Shown in pieces: positions 45,554 to 54,447 of a stretch of DNA of 64,000 bases. A model generated the notes under the pieces. It saw only the letters and a program-made list of their open reading frames with translations. It was not told the origin of the DNA and searched no databases. Source of the stretch: Eublepharis macularius (lineage: Eukaryota > Chordata > Lepidosauria > Squamata > Eublepharidae); contig NC_072793.1 in the NCBI RefSeq assembly GCF_028583425.1, positions 96,085,689 to 96,149,688 of the forward strand. The letters are read 5' to 3'. Every line of letters starts with the position of its first letter. Position 1 is the stretch's first letter. Made by a program: the position numbers and the translations under genes.

Positions 45554-46052
45554 GCCACATTCCCCCGGGCTTGAAACAGGGAAATGGAGACATTCAGGGG
45601 GTGTGCACTGTGAGGACTCACCTCACCTCACTCATGCTAGCTTGGGAGGCAATTTTTATTAAATCAGCCCTGCGTGGGACCTGTCACTTCTGTGTTGCTC
45701 TGGGAACAACGTCATTCCCAGTACAACAAGGAAGTCCTTCAGAGCACACAAGTGTGTGCTGCAGAGCTCCCAGGCATATTTCCACACCCTTTCCCCCTGC
45801 TGGCCAGATGAGAAGTAGCGGGAGGGTAGAGGCTGAGAATGGGGGATTCCCCCACCCCCACCCGAGAAATGAGATCCCTAGTATGTAGGCTTCCCAGTTA
45901 CCCGCCGATGGTGAGCAATCTCCTGGGAGTTTGCCCTGTTGCCCACCGATCACTGGTGATCAGCAGGAGGTGGCAAACCCCTTGGTGATAGCCTGCCACT
46001 AGCCAGCATCCCAGGAAAGTATGTACTGGGCACATTCCCGGTAGGGTGTGAC

Positions 46053-46687
46053 TAGGGATGCCAGACCCCCAGCAGGGGCGGGGGATCCCCACCCCACCCC
46101 CACTTACCTGGCCAGTGGGGGGGCACACACCTTCCATGCATGCTCCCCTGTGGCGCTGCACACATTCATGTGCAGCAGCCACCTGGATCAGGCCCGTTTT
46201 GGCCGAGAGAGGGGCTGCCACAGAGCATGGGAGCGCTCCTGCGATCCGCAGCAGCCCAAAACGGGCCCATTTTGGCCCAAGTTAGGCTCGTTTCGGGCCC
46301 ATTTTGGTGCAGATCGGCCCCTTTTGGGGCCGCTGCGGAATGCAGGAGTTCTCCCATGCTTCACAGCGGCCCCAATCCAGGCCAAAACAGGCCCAATCTG
46401 CACCAAAACGAATCTGAAATGAGCCTGATTTGGGCTGAAATGGGCCTGTTTTGGGTTGCTGCAGAGCACAGGAGTGCTCTCACGCTCCGCAGCAGCCCCA
46501 ATTCGAGCCCCTGTGGAGTGTGGGCACACTCTCAGGGGGCTGTGTGATGACATCACTTCCTGGAAATGACGTCATTGCCCTTGTGGGGGCGCGCACATCT
46601 GCTTTGCATACGCGCACCCCCCACCCCAAGAGGTAAGTGCAGGGAGCCAGTCCCCCACCAGGAGGTTAAAAGGGACTGGCAACCCTA
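46053..46687. mobile_element. GC-rich hAT-type MITE with 8-bp target duplication
   Basis: It runs from tagggatgccagacccc to ggactggcaacccta. The flanks are ggtgtgac (46045-46052) and agtgtgac (46688-46695), matching at 7 of 8. The interior is built of near-repeats of ggcccattttggccc and gcaggagtgctc words. Open frames on both strands here come from this composition. The same family is at 29508-30480. Confidence 0.85.
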
Positions 46688-46879
46688 AGTGTGACAATGT
46701 CACTTTCCAAAGGAAGCATGCTCATGACCAGCACGATGATTTCACTTCCTGGAAGTGATGTCATCATGCCTTGTCAGCAGCACATGCCAAGAACTTTGCA
46801 TACATGTGAGAAGACAACTCCCAGAAAGTCCCCAGACCTGGGAACCAGACTAGTACTTCTAGAGGGACCTTTTGAGACC

Positions 46880-47060
46880 TTTACAGCCCTCCTATCTAAG
46901 TAAAAAGCCCTTTTGACTAATTCAGTTTTGGATAGTTTGCAGAAAGCCAAGAGAGTGGGAGCTTTCCTGACTTCTTCAGGTAAGCCATTCCATAAGGTGG
47001 GGGCCACCCCAGAAAAAGCATGTGAACAGGTACTGTTGATTTTACTCCTGTGCAAGCTCC
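46880..47060 (-). mobile_element. L2-type LINE, C-terminal coding remnant
   Basis: The minus strand encodes HAFSGVAPTLWNGLPEEVRK then a LLAFCKLSKTELVKRAF piece. This is the tail motif found after the reverse transcriptase in L2-like LINEs. The rest of the element is absent. Confidence 0.75.
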
Positions 47061-47688
47061 CTCCCCTCCCTATTGCCCTTCCTAGACTCTTCAGGAATTT
47101 CCCAACTAAGAGTTGGCATTGCTACACATGGCAGTCCTGGGGAAAGCAGAGAACACTGTGAAGTGCTGACATCTCTAACCTGTTACTAGAGTTGGGGAAA
47201 TAATCCAATCCCACTCATGTAGAGCTGCTTTCAATAAGATTTACTGCAATAATAGGCTTTGCAAAAAGCAATAATTAACTGTAGATCTTCCAAAAGAACA
47301 GAGAACTTCAGGATAAAAAGATATCTTACAGGCAAAAAGGAAGCACAACAAGAGCCCAGGGGGAAACCACAGAAGCACAGAGTAGTCCCTAAACAGTAGA
47401 GAGCATATACTATAATTCCCTCTAGCGTTCAAATGGAGTAAACATACCCTGTCTTAATGTTTCTGTTAATAATACATCTCACATGCTGTTGCCTCTCCAA
47501 AATGGCCATGGCTAGTTTGGAACCTTTCATCGGTGTCAAATTCAGCATGGGTTAAGGATTCCAGGCCAAGATTGGCTTGGTTGGAAAAATGAGTTGGTGA
47601 GGATGGGTTGATATCCAAGTCTGATAAATTCTTAAGGTCAAGTTAAAATCAAGTAATATCTACTAATATTCTGGTATTTTAGGATGTG

Positions 47689-47815
47689 TAGCTGTGGTAG
47701 TCTGTAGTAGCGGAACAAAACTGAAGTCCAGTAGTACCTTAGAGACAAAAATTTTCAGAGTATAACCTTTTGTAAGTCAAAACTCTCTTTGTCAGATACC
47801 AGATATATTCTGATG
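47689..47815. repeat. Dispersed reptilian repeat (family R2)
   Basis: gtggtagtctgtagtagcgg, then aagtccagtagtaccttaga and a ctctctttgtcagatacc end. It recurs at 62619-62760. The class is not assigned. Confidence 0.6.
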
Positions 47816-48222
47816 TTATCTTCTGCTGCCAATTTATCCATGTGTGTAGGTGGGTGGGTGATTTTGTTGTTGTTATTGTGCATATACTCACAAAAACAGC
47901 TTGTGGATAAAGGAATTGTCCTGTGCAATTCAGTGTCAGAAATATTAAAGGCAAGCAAGCAAGCAAGGGTTTTAATCAGGGCTTTTTTTCAGCCGGAACA
48001 CCATGGAACGGCATTCCAGCAGCTCTTGCCCTGGGCACAAAATTCTGAGGGGCACAACATTTCTCCAGCCCTGGGGCAGCAGACGGGAGTTCCTCATATC
48101 TATTGGGAAGACCCGTTCCTCACAATGATCCAGCCTCCCCTCCCTGAGCAGCCACTCACGCCGGATCTCCGAACAGCACCAAACAGCCGCGTGCCCACCC
48201 TTCTCCTTGCCACGGCCTCCTC

Positions 48223-48301
48223 ATTGGATGCTGTGTGGGGTGGCTCACTCCCATTGGCTGGAGGGCCAGCTGGGCCAGGAGCATGCTGGGAGATGTAGTT
48301 C
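48223..48301 (-). promoter_or_regulatory. Promoter-like module: two inverted CCAAT boxes and ZNF143-like site
   Basis: ATTGG (inverted CCAAT) occurs at 48223-48227 and 48253-48257, 30 bp apart, a common NF-Y spacing. At 48281-48300 gcatgctgggagatgtagtt is the reverse complement of the ACTACA..CCCAGCATGC promoter motif bound by ZNF143. The module lies inside the 2.2-kb hAT-like element. Activity is inferred only. Confidence 0.5.
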
Positions 48302-48312
48302 CATGAGCCCCG

Positions 48313-48941
48313 TGATTGCAGGTGCGCTCAGGAGCAGTGATGAACACCCAGTGTGGGAGCCAGTGGGTGCCTCGCTGCAGGGGAAGGAGTCGAGACAGCC
48401 GAGGAGAAGTGATGCAGTTCTTGGCCCAGCAGTAGCTCTGTGGCTGGGCAGGGGTGCCCATTGTTCCCGCCCAAGCTGAAAGCATGCATGGCCATTCTCG
48501 TGCGTGTGTGTGTGTGGGGGGTGAGCATTTACCAGATCCTGCAGAGAGGGATGAGCAGGGGATGAAAAAATATGCATGAAGGATAGGGTTGCCAGCTCCA
48601 GGTTGGGAAATTCCTGGAGATTTGAGTGATTGCAGGTGCACTCAGGAGCAGTGATGGACACCCAGTGTGGGAGCCAGTGGGTGCCTCGCTGCAGGGGAAG
48701 GAGTCGAGACAGCCGAGGAGAAGCGCTGCAGTTCTTGGCCAAGCAGTAGCTCTGTGGCTGGGCAGGGGCGCCCATTGTACCCGCCCAAGCTGAAAGCATG
48801 CACAGCCGCCCTCGTGCATGTGTGTGTGGGGGGGGGTGAGCATTTACCAGATCCTGCAGGGAGGGATGAGCAGGGGATGAAAAAATATGCATGAAGGATA
48901 GGGTTGCCAGCTCCAGGTTGGGAAATTCCTGGAGATTTGAG
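48313..48941. repeat. 314-bp direct tandem duplication (two units)
   Basis: Unit 1 is 48313-48626 and unit 2 is 48627-48941. Both start tgattgcaggtgc and end ggagatttgag, with only a few substitutions and small indels. Each unit ends with the first about 43 bp of a tagggttgccag element, so the duplication came after that insertion. A long minus-strand frame spans both units but has repetitive low-complexity content (PSPLKHPL-like and histidine/threonine runs) and is not taken as a gene. Confidence 0.9.
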
Positions 48942-49632
48942 GGATGAAGCCTAGAGAAGGCAGGCTTTGGAGAAGGAAAGGACCTCAACATGATATAATT
49001 CCATAGAGTCCTCCCTCCAAAGCAACCATTTTCTCCAGAGGAACAGATCTCTATGGCCTGGAGATCATTTGTAATTCTGGGAGATCTCCAGCTACCACCT
49101 GGAGGCTAAATACTACATATATAAATATTTATAAAGTGCTCTAGTGCCAAAGTGCTAATAAATATAAATATTTATTTATTTATTGAGGGAAGGGAACTCT
49201 ACCCATGGAGAAAACACATCCAAGAGGTTAACAAGCTTCATATACTTACCTGAGATGGATGAAGTTTCCTTCTTCATCTCACTGCACTTGCAAGAAGTAA
49301 AGATAAAGACTGCATTAAGGGTATCCTATGGACTGTGACATTGTGTCTTTGACATGTTTTGAATGATATTTCACATTGTTCGGCCGCTTTATATATACTG
49401 TTTATTGTTTACAAACAATTTTTTGGTCTGCTTAGATTGTGTACTTATTGATATGAGATTCTACATTGTTATAACTATATTTATTGATATTTATTGCTGG
49501 TACTAGAGCACTTTATAATTGGTTTTTGTTCCCTCAGTAAGAGTTTTTCTCTCTCCTTTGGCTTTGGGTTCTCCTTGGGGGTTGCGTTCTTGCTTTTTGT
49601 TCTTCACCACCTGGAGGTTGGCAACCCTAACA
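48899..49632. mobile_element. tagggttgccag-family MITE split by a 500-bp insertion
   Basis: It starts tagggttgccagctccagg and ends ggaggttggcaaccctaa. The interior follows the 36984-37178 copy. It is interrupted at 49106-49605. The outer flanks do not give a clean 8-bp duplication, perhaps because of the neighbouring tandem duplication. Confidence 0.7.
49106..49605. mobile_element. 500-bp retroposon-like insert with 12-bp target duplication
   Basis: It is flanked by accacctggagg on both sides (49094-49105 and 49606-49617). The AT-rich body contains an inverted pair (tataaagtgctctagt and actagagcactttata) and ends in T-rich tgctttttgttcttc. The family is not recognised. A 12-bp direct duplication points to target-primed insertion. 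Confidence 0.7.
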
Positions 49633-49705
49633 TTGAAGGGTCAAGGGAAGGATAGGCCAGCTGGCAATCCTGGTTCCAGGTGACCTCGCCTCATCCACGG
49701 ATGCT

Positions 49706-49900
49706 GGGTTGCCAGACTTCAGGTGGTGGCTAAAGATCTCCCGGAATTACAACTGATCTCCAGGCCACAGAGATTTCTTGGCTGCTTGGGCTGGTGGACT
49801 CTACGGCAGTGTACCCTGCTGAGGTCACTCCCCTACCCAGGCACCCCACACACACACACACACACACAAACTCCAGGAATTTCTCAACTGTCTCAAAAGA
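49706..49900 (-). mobile_element. Reverse-orientation copy of the tagggttgccag MITE
   Basis: gggttgccagacttcaggtg, aactgatctccaggccacag and aactccaggaatttctcaac are the reverse order of blocks in 48899-49632. A (CA)n tract at 49847-49868 lies inside. Confidence 0.65.
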
Positions 49901-51274
49901 GATTCATCAGTAAAGGGACAGGGAGGGACCCCAGAGGAACCCCAGACTTTACTACCATGGAGTTCACAACTATTGTGATGAGTATGATCCTACTGGGTAG
50001 TTCCTATGTCGTTTAATACTCCCACCCCCACAAGGTAGGAGGTTCAGTCTCTCAAGTTGATGCAAGTGCATAACGCATGAAAATAATATTACTTCAAAGA
50101 ATCCCATGTGTTTCTCCCTCGTTTCCCTCTTGAGAGTTCCACCACCTCTTTTCCCAGAAAAAAAGCCCTGGTTTTAATCATTATTGAATCAAAGTGCCAT
50201 TTGCTGGGGAGATGCTCCAGTTAATCTAGTTTTAGCTTCTTCCTATAGAGGGAGCTAAGGCAGAGTGTTGGCTGCTGTGACATTGCCTGTCCTTAGTTTA
50301 CAGGGCCATGAGTTCCCTTTTTATGAAGCAACCAGGTAAATGATTGTCTGCTCCTTCTGGTTTATGAGCAGTCAGGTCAGGAGGGAGGGAAAGTGGGGGC
50401 AGGTGTTGAATTTCTGAGGCCTGGCAGTGCCCCTCCTTGCTCTGCTGTCTACAGACAAAGGCTCCTTGTTCTATTGGTTTTCTAAAAAGAGAGAGAGAGA
50501 GAAAGAAAACCCTGCCTCTCTAGGGGAGTGTTGAGGCAGCCGGTTAAGCAAACACACAGGGAAACAGAATCAGGGTCATGGTCTCATTTTTTTTACTGCC
50601 CTCCCCTGTCAGTGGCTGAGCTGGGAAAGCAAGGACTCCCTCACGATCTGCACTGCTGGCCCAGGGCATGTTCTTCCTCTGCCCAGTTTTAAGCAGTCTG
50701 TGGACCTCACAGTCTCTGTATGTGCAATAACTTTTACCAGGACACTGATAACTCTGAACACAAACAGATCTGGCCACAAACCTTTTTGTAAAGGATGACT
50801 GAGACACGTTTTTGCAAAAGGAAGTTGTAATAGGTTTCCTGGCTTAGCAGAAGTCAGCTTCAAACAGCTTCTGTTCACTGCCAAAACCTTCTCACAAAGT
50901 ATGAACTCAAAGTAGGCTGGTGGGGGCATATTGAAAATAATGAATTCTAATTGCTTTTGGACTCAGTATTTCCAGTGTAATTGTATGTGCTATTGTCAAA
51001 CAGACTGAACTGAAAGATGAGATTTGCCTCAAAAGCTCACTTTTATGGGAATTTAGTAAAAATACATACAAATACATTTAACAGAAAATCATCTTTAATT
51101 GTGGTTCCTTTCGTGGAAAGGAGTTTTAATGGACAGAGAGGATCTATGCAGGCAGAAAATAACAGATGAAACTTTTCTTGACATGGAGATGCAGTGATGG
51201 GTGAAGAAAAATTAATTGATCTGTGCTTGACATGAGACCATAGCACTTCTGTGTATAGAAAGGGTGGCGGACTT

Positions 51275-51912
51275 AGGAGTGGACGCAATACAAAGGTAAG
51301 ATACCAAAAGTGGAGTAACACAAACAATTAAAAGATACTAAAGTCAAATCAAAATATATTCATCATACGAAGTGAAATTAATCATCCAAATAAGCAATTG
51401 AATCAAATTAATACAGTCAACGTGCCGTTATATAAAGTTTTTCAAACAGAGAAAGTATTGGAACAGGAAGACGAACAACACGTAAGTAAACTGTAGAGCT
51501 GGTACAATGAAATTCCAGTACAGGAAGACATCCAACAGGTAAGTCCCCGTAATGTCATGTAAACATGTAAGTATATAAATTCAAACCTAATGATTCTATT
51601 TCCTTTGTTGTAGGTGGAGATGAAATTAGCGGGAAGAAGCAAAGACTCCCTGTTGGATGTCTTCCTGTACTGGAATTTCATTGTACCAGCTCTACAGTAT
51701 ACTTACCTGTTGGTTGTCTTCCTGTTCCAATACTTTCTCTGTTTGAAAAACTTTATATAACAGCACAGTGACTGTATTAATTTGACTCAATTGCTTATTT
51801 GGATGATTAATTTCACTTTGTGTGGTGAATATATTTTGATTTGACTTTAGTATCTGTTAATTGTTTGTGTTACCCCACTTTTGGTATCTTACCTCTGTAT
51901 TGTGTTCAGTAA
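51275..51912. mobile_element. Long inverted repeat: about 260-bp arms, 111-nt spacer
   Basis: The left arm (about 51275-51538) and right arm (about 51650-51912) are reverse complements at high identity. For example, ccaacag ending at 51538 pairs with ctgttgg starting at 51650, and ggtaagatacc near 51295 pairs with ggtatcttacc near 51885. The spacer includes ttcctttgttgtaggtgg. It has no coding capacity. It is a large foldback transposon or a head-to-head duplicated repeat. Confidence 0.85.
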
Positions 51913-52335
51913 GTGGGTACCTGGCCTTTTTGTTAGACTTAGTAGTGGAGCATAGCTATTACTTCCTGACTGAGGAAAGAGAGAGTGCTATAGAAAGAAA
52001 GCTACAAATGGAGACAGAGCTATTCTTTGCCAAACCAACTGCTGTTGTTCTCCTGACAGGTGGAGGGTACAGTATTCTGGTTTTAGTATGCCTCCATGAC
52101 TACCCAATCCTTTCATCTCACACACACATAACCTCACATCCAAATACCATGAACGTGTAGTAGATGCTACCAGTGCAAAGTGGACAAAAAGCAAGGCTAG
52201 ACTGACTTGAATATCCTTAAACAGTTCTGTGGAACTTATCACAAAGCAGACCTTATCCAAGCTGGCAACATATAATATAAGACTTCCAAACTGAAATTCT
52301 GAATTTATTTATTTATCTGTTTACTTTATTTATAG

Positions 52336-52780
52336 CAGGGCTCCCTAACCTTGTTGAGCATGAGGGCACTTTTGGAATTCTGTCACAGGGTGGTAGGTGC
52401 AAGTACAAAATGGCAGCCATAGAAGGTGGAGCCAACCACAAAATTTCTGAGAGAGAGATCATGCATAACCTTAATGATAACTCTTCATCATTTCAGTCAG
52501 AAGCTCTGTTTAGCAAGATGCCTTTTAAAATAAACATATTGTTTAAAATATGCATATGCACAGCTTAGGTTCAGTCATGCTCTGAAGATCCTTGTGCTGT
52601 GGTGACAGCTGCTACTGAAGCAACTTTTTAAAAATCTGCCAGTCAGGTCTCCACTGGCCAATCAGAAGCTCTGCTAAGCAAAAGCTCCACCTGGCCCTGC
52701 CCATTTTCTAAAAACACTTGGCAGGTACTAGGAAAGGTGTTAGTGGGCACCACAGCACCCACAGGCACCATATGGGGGAA
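52336..52780. mobile_element. hAT (Charlie-like) non-autonomous element, degenerate
   Basis: It starts cagggctccctaacctt and continues with tttggaattctgtcacagg, aaatggcagcca and, near the end, aaaacacttggcaggta and ggcaccacagcac. This is the layout of a reptilian hAT-derived repeat. The right TIR is degraded and no target duplication is readable. Confidence 0.6.
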
Positions 52781-52999
52781 TGATTTACAGTCTTCCTTTC
52801 TTGCTGAAATGCAAGGCACATGTTGCCTAGTTGGGGTTGTACTAATCCTTTGACAAGTTTTTTGCAAAGGGAACATTTGTAGTGGTTGTTCCCCCTCTGG
52901 TGGCAGAATAGCACATTGTTGATTGAAGAATAGAGAAAATGCTTCTCTTTGCCACTAGGACAGGCATCTGTTCCTGCATGGGGTGGAGAGAAAAAGATT

Positions 53000-54050
53000 C
53001 CTAACAAAACTTTCACTTCCTTGGAGTCTGAGTGTGAAAGTGCAAATAAACTCAGAAGTCTTTGTTGCTATCACATACTAATCTTTTCTGGGGAATGCCA
53101 AATTGGACATAATGAAGCTCTTGATCTAACTGTACTCCAGATTTGCTATTAAATTGGGAATCAGAGTTAAGTGTTCCATTCCACTGAGTGGGTGCCAATC
53201 CATTTCCAACAGGTCTTCTCAATCAGATAGATATCAATTCAAGCTTTGCCTGTACCCACTGGCAGGCAAGCAAAGTGGTGCAAACTGGGAGGAGATATAG
53301 GAAGAGGCCCAGTTTTTCCTTCCCCAGCATGGGAACGACAGAGGAAAATGATAATCAGGCTATATGAGAGAGATCATAAATAAGGAAGTGATACAGAACC
53401 ATCAATCTAGTGTCTGAAAGAGCTCTTGACAGCATTCATTTCATATTAAAAAAATCTGTGCCCTTTCCCAGAAATAAATCCATCATCCCAACTGCTACTA
53501 ATTCAGATAGGTAAAAACAGGTTGGAAGAAATATTAATTGAGAGTTGATGTGGTAGAGAAGAGGACTTGCCTGCATTCAATTGCCACCTTTGTCATGAAC
53601 TGATTGTGGGCCCAGTAGACTAGTCATTTTCTCTCATTCTTGTTTCCCATTTGGAAATCAATGTATAGGACGCTTTACTTTGTAAATTAAAAGGTCATAT
53701 CAATGAGTAACAATTTAATTAGCTACTTTATCTTGATCAAGTTGTACATCCTGCACTCCATACCTTTTCTCCAAGTGATTTCATGTATGACAAACCTCTT
53801 CAGGTTTGACAACTATTCTATTTTGCATCAAGATAAAAATGATTCACTTAAAGCCAAGGTGAGTCTTGCAAATATGGGTCTTTTTCAAACCTGTTCCTGG
53901 CTGCTTTACTCCATATAGCACTGAGGGAGATGTATACCTTGGCCATGGGGAATATCTTTATAATGCACTGTTGATTCTTCAGATGGAAACTGCTGGATTT
54001 AGCATGTGGGGGGATTTGAGGGGCTTTATCTCAAAGCTTTAAGCTGCTGA
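53000..54050. other. Unannotated intergenic sequence upstream of GNAT1
   Basis: I see no gene, repeat family or strong motif here. Confidence 0.5.
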
Positions 54051-54063
54051 ACAAGATAAGTCA

Positions 54064-54341
54064 GATTAAAGGAGAGGCCCTGTGGGCGCATTACACTTGG
54101 CCCTTGCTTCACATTGGATGCCACTGAACCTCTGATTCCCATGGTGACAAATTCCCTTAAGTCAGCAAGTGGCTGATGCTGGCAAGGGGAAGGAGTACCA
54201 GTCAATCCTGAAACATCTCACAAGAGCAAGAGCAAGAAGGTGCTCTCTGCTTGGTACAAATAAAAAGCACAGGAGGCAGCCAAGGGGGAGTTCTTGGGAT
54301 TCCACATTGCTTGCTAAACAAACAAAAACAACAGAGCAGCA
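54064..54341 (+). promoter_or_regulatory. GNAT1: Candidate rod promoter and 5' UTR of GNAT1
   Basis: Upstream of the ATG lie GATTA (54064-54068; reverse TAATC, a CRX/OTX core), gtcagca (54161-54167; reverse TGCTGAC, an NRL/Maf half site) and an AT-rich TATA-like aataaaaag (about 54264), some 75 nt before the start codon. CRX plus NRL sites are known for rod genes. Short motifs occur by chance, so this is a model. Confidence 0.4.
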
Positions 54342-54447
54342 ATGGGTACAGGTGCTAGTGCTCAGGCAAAACACTCCCGTGAACTACAGAAGATGCTAAA
54401 AGAAGACGCAGAGAAGGATGCTAGGACTGTTAAGCTACTGCTTCTTG
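54342..54447 (+). CDS. GNAT1: GNAT1 exon 1, N-terminus
   Basis: 106 coding nt from ATG, donor g/gtaagt. It encodes [20 protein letters not shown] then [16 protein letters not shown], with the last Gly split. Gly2 and Ser6 fit the N-myristoylation consensus. The upstream in-frame sequence is not conserved, so this ATG is the start. Confidence 0.96.

Larger units (their letters stand above)
47977..50170. mobile_element. 2.2-kb hAT-type non-autonomous element with nested insertions
   Basis: It begins cagggctttttttcagccgg and ends cccagaaaaaaagccctg, the same termini as the 189-bp MITE at 6008-6196. It is flanked on both sides by gttttaat (47969-47976 and 50171-50178), a perfect 8-bp duplication. 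The inside differs from the small copy. It has a promoter-like segment (about 48110-48310), a 314-bp tandem duplication, parts of the tagggttgccag MITE family and a 500-bp retroposon-like insert. No transposase is recognisable. Confidence 0.85.

Noticed and set aside
46048..46556. Overlapping frames of 120-135 codons on both strands
   Set aside because: They are inside a complete TIR element with 8-bp target duplication and built from short repeated words.
48245..48991. Minus-strand open frame of 248 codons
   Set aside because: It spans the two units of a 314-bp tandem duplication inside a mobile element. The protein simply repeats itself and resembles no family.
52336..52780. Conserved non-coding enhancer candidate
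   Set aside because: Its start and internal blocks fit a degenerate hAT-derived repeat.
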